Below are positions 62,641 through 64,000 of a DNA stretch of 64,000 bases, one piece after another. The position numbers and the translations under genes were made by a program. Position 1 is the first letter of the stretch. Every line of letters starts with the position of its first letter. The stretch comes from Hyphomonadaceae bacterium (GTDB lineage: Bacteria > Pseudomonadota > Alphaproteobacteria > Caulobacterales > Aquidulcibacteraceae), in assembly GCA_023384105.1 (NCBI GenBank), contig JAHDXR010000003.1, positions 286,621-350,620 on the forward strand, in the 5' to 3' direction. The notes under the pieces were generated by a model. The model was not told the DNA's origin and ran no database searches. It saw nothing but the letters and a program-made list of their open reading frames with translations.

Positions 62641-63825
62641 ATGAGCAACAAGCCTCGCGTCGCCGGCGTCGGCATGATCCCGTTCACCAAGCCGGGACAG
62701 AGCGAAGATTGGGATGTCATGGGCGAGAAGGCGGTTCGCCTGGCGCTTCAGGATGCCGGGATCGGCTACGAGCAGGTGCAGCAGGCCTTCGCCGGCTACG
62801 TTTACGGCGACACCACCGCCGGCCAGTCGGTGCTCTACCGCGTGGGGCTGAGCGGCATCCCGATCGTCAACGTCAACAACGCCTGCTCGACCGGGTCCAC
62901 CGCCTTGTATCTGGCGCGGCAGATGGTCGAAGCGGGCGTCGCCGATTGCGTGCTTGCAGTCGGGTTCGAGCAGATGGCGCCAGGGGCGATCGGCGCAGTC
63001 TTTTCGGACCGCAAGTACATTGGCGAGTGCATGGGCAAAGCGATGCTGGATCTGCAGGGATTCGACCCTGCCGTGCCCTTTGCCGCGCAGCAGTTTGGCG
63101 GCGCCGGCGCCGATTACCAGAAACGCTACGGCGCCAAGGACGAGACCTTCGCGCGCATTTCGGTCAAGGCGCGGGCGCATGCGGCGAACAACCCGCTCGC
63201 GATCTTCCGCGATCCGGTGACGCTTGAGGAGGTCATGACCTCCAAGCATCTCTACGGCCCCGTCACCCGACTCCAAGCGTGCCCGCCGACCTGCGGCGCG
63301 GCAGCGGCGGTGATCGTCTCGCCCGCGTTTGCGGCGAAGCACGGTCTCAACGCAGCGGTCGAGATCAAGGGACAGGCAATGGCCACCGACACCCCTTCGA
63401 GCTTCGACAGCGGGTCCATGATAAAGGTCGTCGGCTTTGACATGGCCAAGGAGGCGGCCCGGCAGGCCTATGAGGCGGCGGGCGTGTCTCCGCAAGACGC
63501 GCAGGTCGTCGAGCTGCACGATTGCTTCAGCGTCAACGAGCTCATCACTTATGAATCGCTGGGACTTTGTCCCGAGGGCGGCGCCGAGCAGTTCATCCAT
63601 GACGGAGACAACACGTACGGCGGTCGTTACGTCGTAAATCCGTCGGGCGGGCTGCTCTCCAAGGGACACCCGCTCGGCGCGACCGGCCTCGCGCAATGCT
63701 ACGAGCTGACTCACCAGCTGCGCGGCACGGCCGACAAGAGGCAGGTGGACGGCGCGCGCCTCGCGATTCAGCACAATATGGGGCTCGGCGGCGCCTGTGT
63801 TGTTACGATTTACGGTCGAGCCTGA
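62641..63825 (+). CDS. SCP-x-type thiolase (lipid-transfer protein family)
   Basis: 394 residues. Thiolase fold with nucleophilic Cys in VNNACSTGSTALYLARQM near residue 85, His in ELHDCFSVNELI near 300, SGGLLSKGHPLGATGLAQ near 340 and the C-terminal GLGGACVVTIYGR. The HDCFS and SKGHPLGATG pattern is that of SCP-x thiolases, which cleave branched or steroid-like 3-ketoacyl-CoAs. GATGAGGAG-like purines precede the ATG at 62641; an ATG six codons upstream is less likely. Terminal beta-oxidation step of the cluster. Confidence 0.93.
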   Translation: MSNKPRVAGVGMIPFTKPGQSEDWDVMGEKAVRLALQDAGIGYEQVQQAFAGYVYGDTTAGQSVLYRVGLSGIPIVNVNNACSTGSTALYLARQMVEAGVADCVLAVGFEQMAPGAIGAVFSDRKYIGECMGKAMLDLQGFDPAVPFAAQQFGGAGADYQKRYGAKDETFARISVKARAHAANNPLAIFRDPVTLEEVMTSKHLYGPVTRLQACPPTCGAAAAVIVSPAFAAKHGLNAAVEIKGQAMATDTPSSFDSGSMIKVVGFDMAKEAARQAYEAAGVSPQDAQVVELHDCFSVNELITYESLGLCPEGGAEQFIHDGDNTYGGRYVVNPSGGLLSKGHPLGATGLAQCYELTHQLRGTADKRQVDGARLAIQHNMGLGGACVVTIYGRA

Positions 63826-63962
63826 CGGGCTGAGCCAGCTTCGCGCGCGATGACTGCGGAGAACATGCGCGGATGGGACGCGCGCTTTTCCGCGGTTCAA
63901 CCCGCCGAAATTGCGCATCGCCGCCAAGACCGCCGTGGGCGCACGGCATTGAGGGAAGACAC

Positions 63963-64000
63963 ATGAGCAAGAAACTTGACGGCAAGGTGGCGCTGATCAC
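63963..64000 (+). CDS. SDR-family dehydrogenase, 3' end outside window
   Basis: Thirteen codons are visible (MSKKLDGKVALIT), preceded by GAGGGAAG. The start plus GKVALIT is the typical opening of a classical SDR just before its cofactor glycines. A fourth SDR of the cluster, which therefore continues past the right edge. Confidence 0.7.
   Translation, partial: MSKKLDGKVALI

Noticed and set aside
1..64000. CRISPR arrays, IS elements, prophage genes, rRNA operons
   Set aside because: No regularly spaced repeats, transposase, phage structural gene or rRNA sequence was seen on either strand.

Overview
The window is high-GC alphaproteobacterial chromosome. A mnmG-rsmG-parA-parB block at the left edge marks the neighbourhood of the replication origin. 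An NtrZ-type periplasmic regulator, TonB-dependent receptors and many dispersed palindromic repeats point to a Caulobacterales/Hyphomonadales-like organism; that placement is inference, since no rRNA or marker phylogeny is available.

1-42.6 kb is largely a housekeeping backbone. It holds tRNA modification and chromosome partition (mnmG, rsmG, parA, parB); an aminotransferase, a DUF5694 protein and a dicarboxylate/amino-acid symporter; a tandem pair of 30-aa micropeptide genes; holA-lptE-leuS with a DUF3576 lipoprotein; ntrZ; a thiE-like gene divergent from a YggS gene with overlapping start codons; an orphan OmpR-type regulator with a membrane protein; GTP-type PEP carboxykinase; a DUF885 peptidase-like lipoprotein; xth, lolA, ftsK and amtB; a UbiH-like hydroxylase; a GMC-type oxidoreductase; a prolyl-tRNA-editing/thioredoxin/Lon-domain/Trm112 operon; and an iron-uptake pair (TonB siderophore receptor plus PiuC-type dioxygenase) behind a Fur-like promoter.

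The backbone is littered with palindromic repeats of several families. Two families sit in frame inside proteins: a roughly 40-residue insert in MnmG, and an AG(E/G)TPAV peptide insert in two unrelated proteins. Two gene blocks look like cassettes bracketed by near-identical direct repeats: the cold-shock/fasciclin operon (26.1-28.1 kb, lying between ftsK and lolA) and the GMC oxidoreductase (33.7-35.5 kb).

Directly after a tRNA-Gly(GCC) gene (42,521-42,595) the character changes. From 42.7 kb to the right edge there is a catabolic cluster with visibly lower GC and none of the backbone repeats that I could see: two acyl-CoA ligases, three closely related SDR dehydrogenases plus a fourth cut by the window edge, a GMC alcohol oxidase/dehydrogenase, an aldehyde dehydrogenase, a MaoC-like protein, a CaiB-type CoA-transferase, three crotonase-fold enzymes, an SCP-x-type thiolase, an MFS transporter, a TonB-dependent receptor and one LysR regulator. 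Together these could import a hydrophobic alcohol or acid, oxidise it to the acid, activate it with CoA and shorten it by beta-oxidation-like steps. The substrate cannot be read from sequence. A shared 15-bp palindrome, AT(T/G)CCT-N3-AGG(A/C)AT, lies in the promoter of the LysR gene and in the leaders of two SDR genes, with a weaker copy between the GMC and aldehyde dehydrogenase genes. This suggests one LysR regulon for the cluster.
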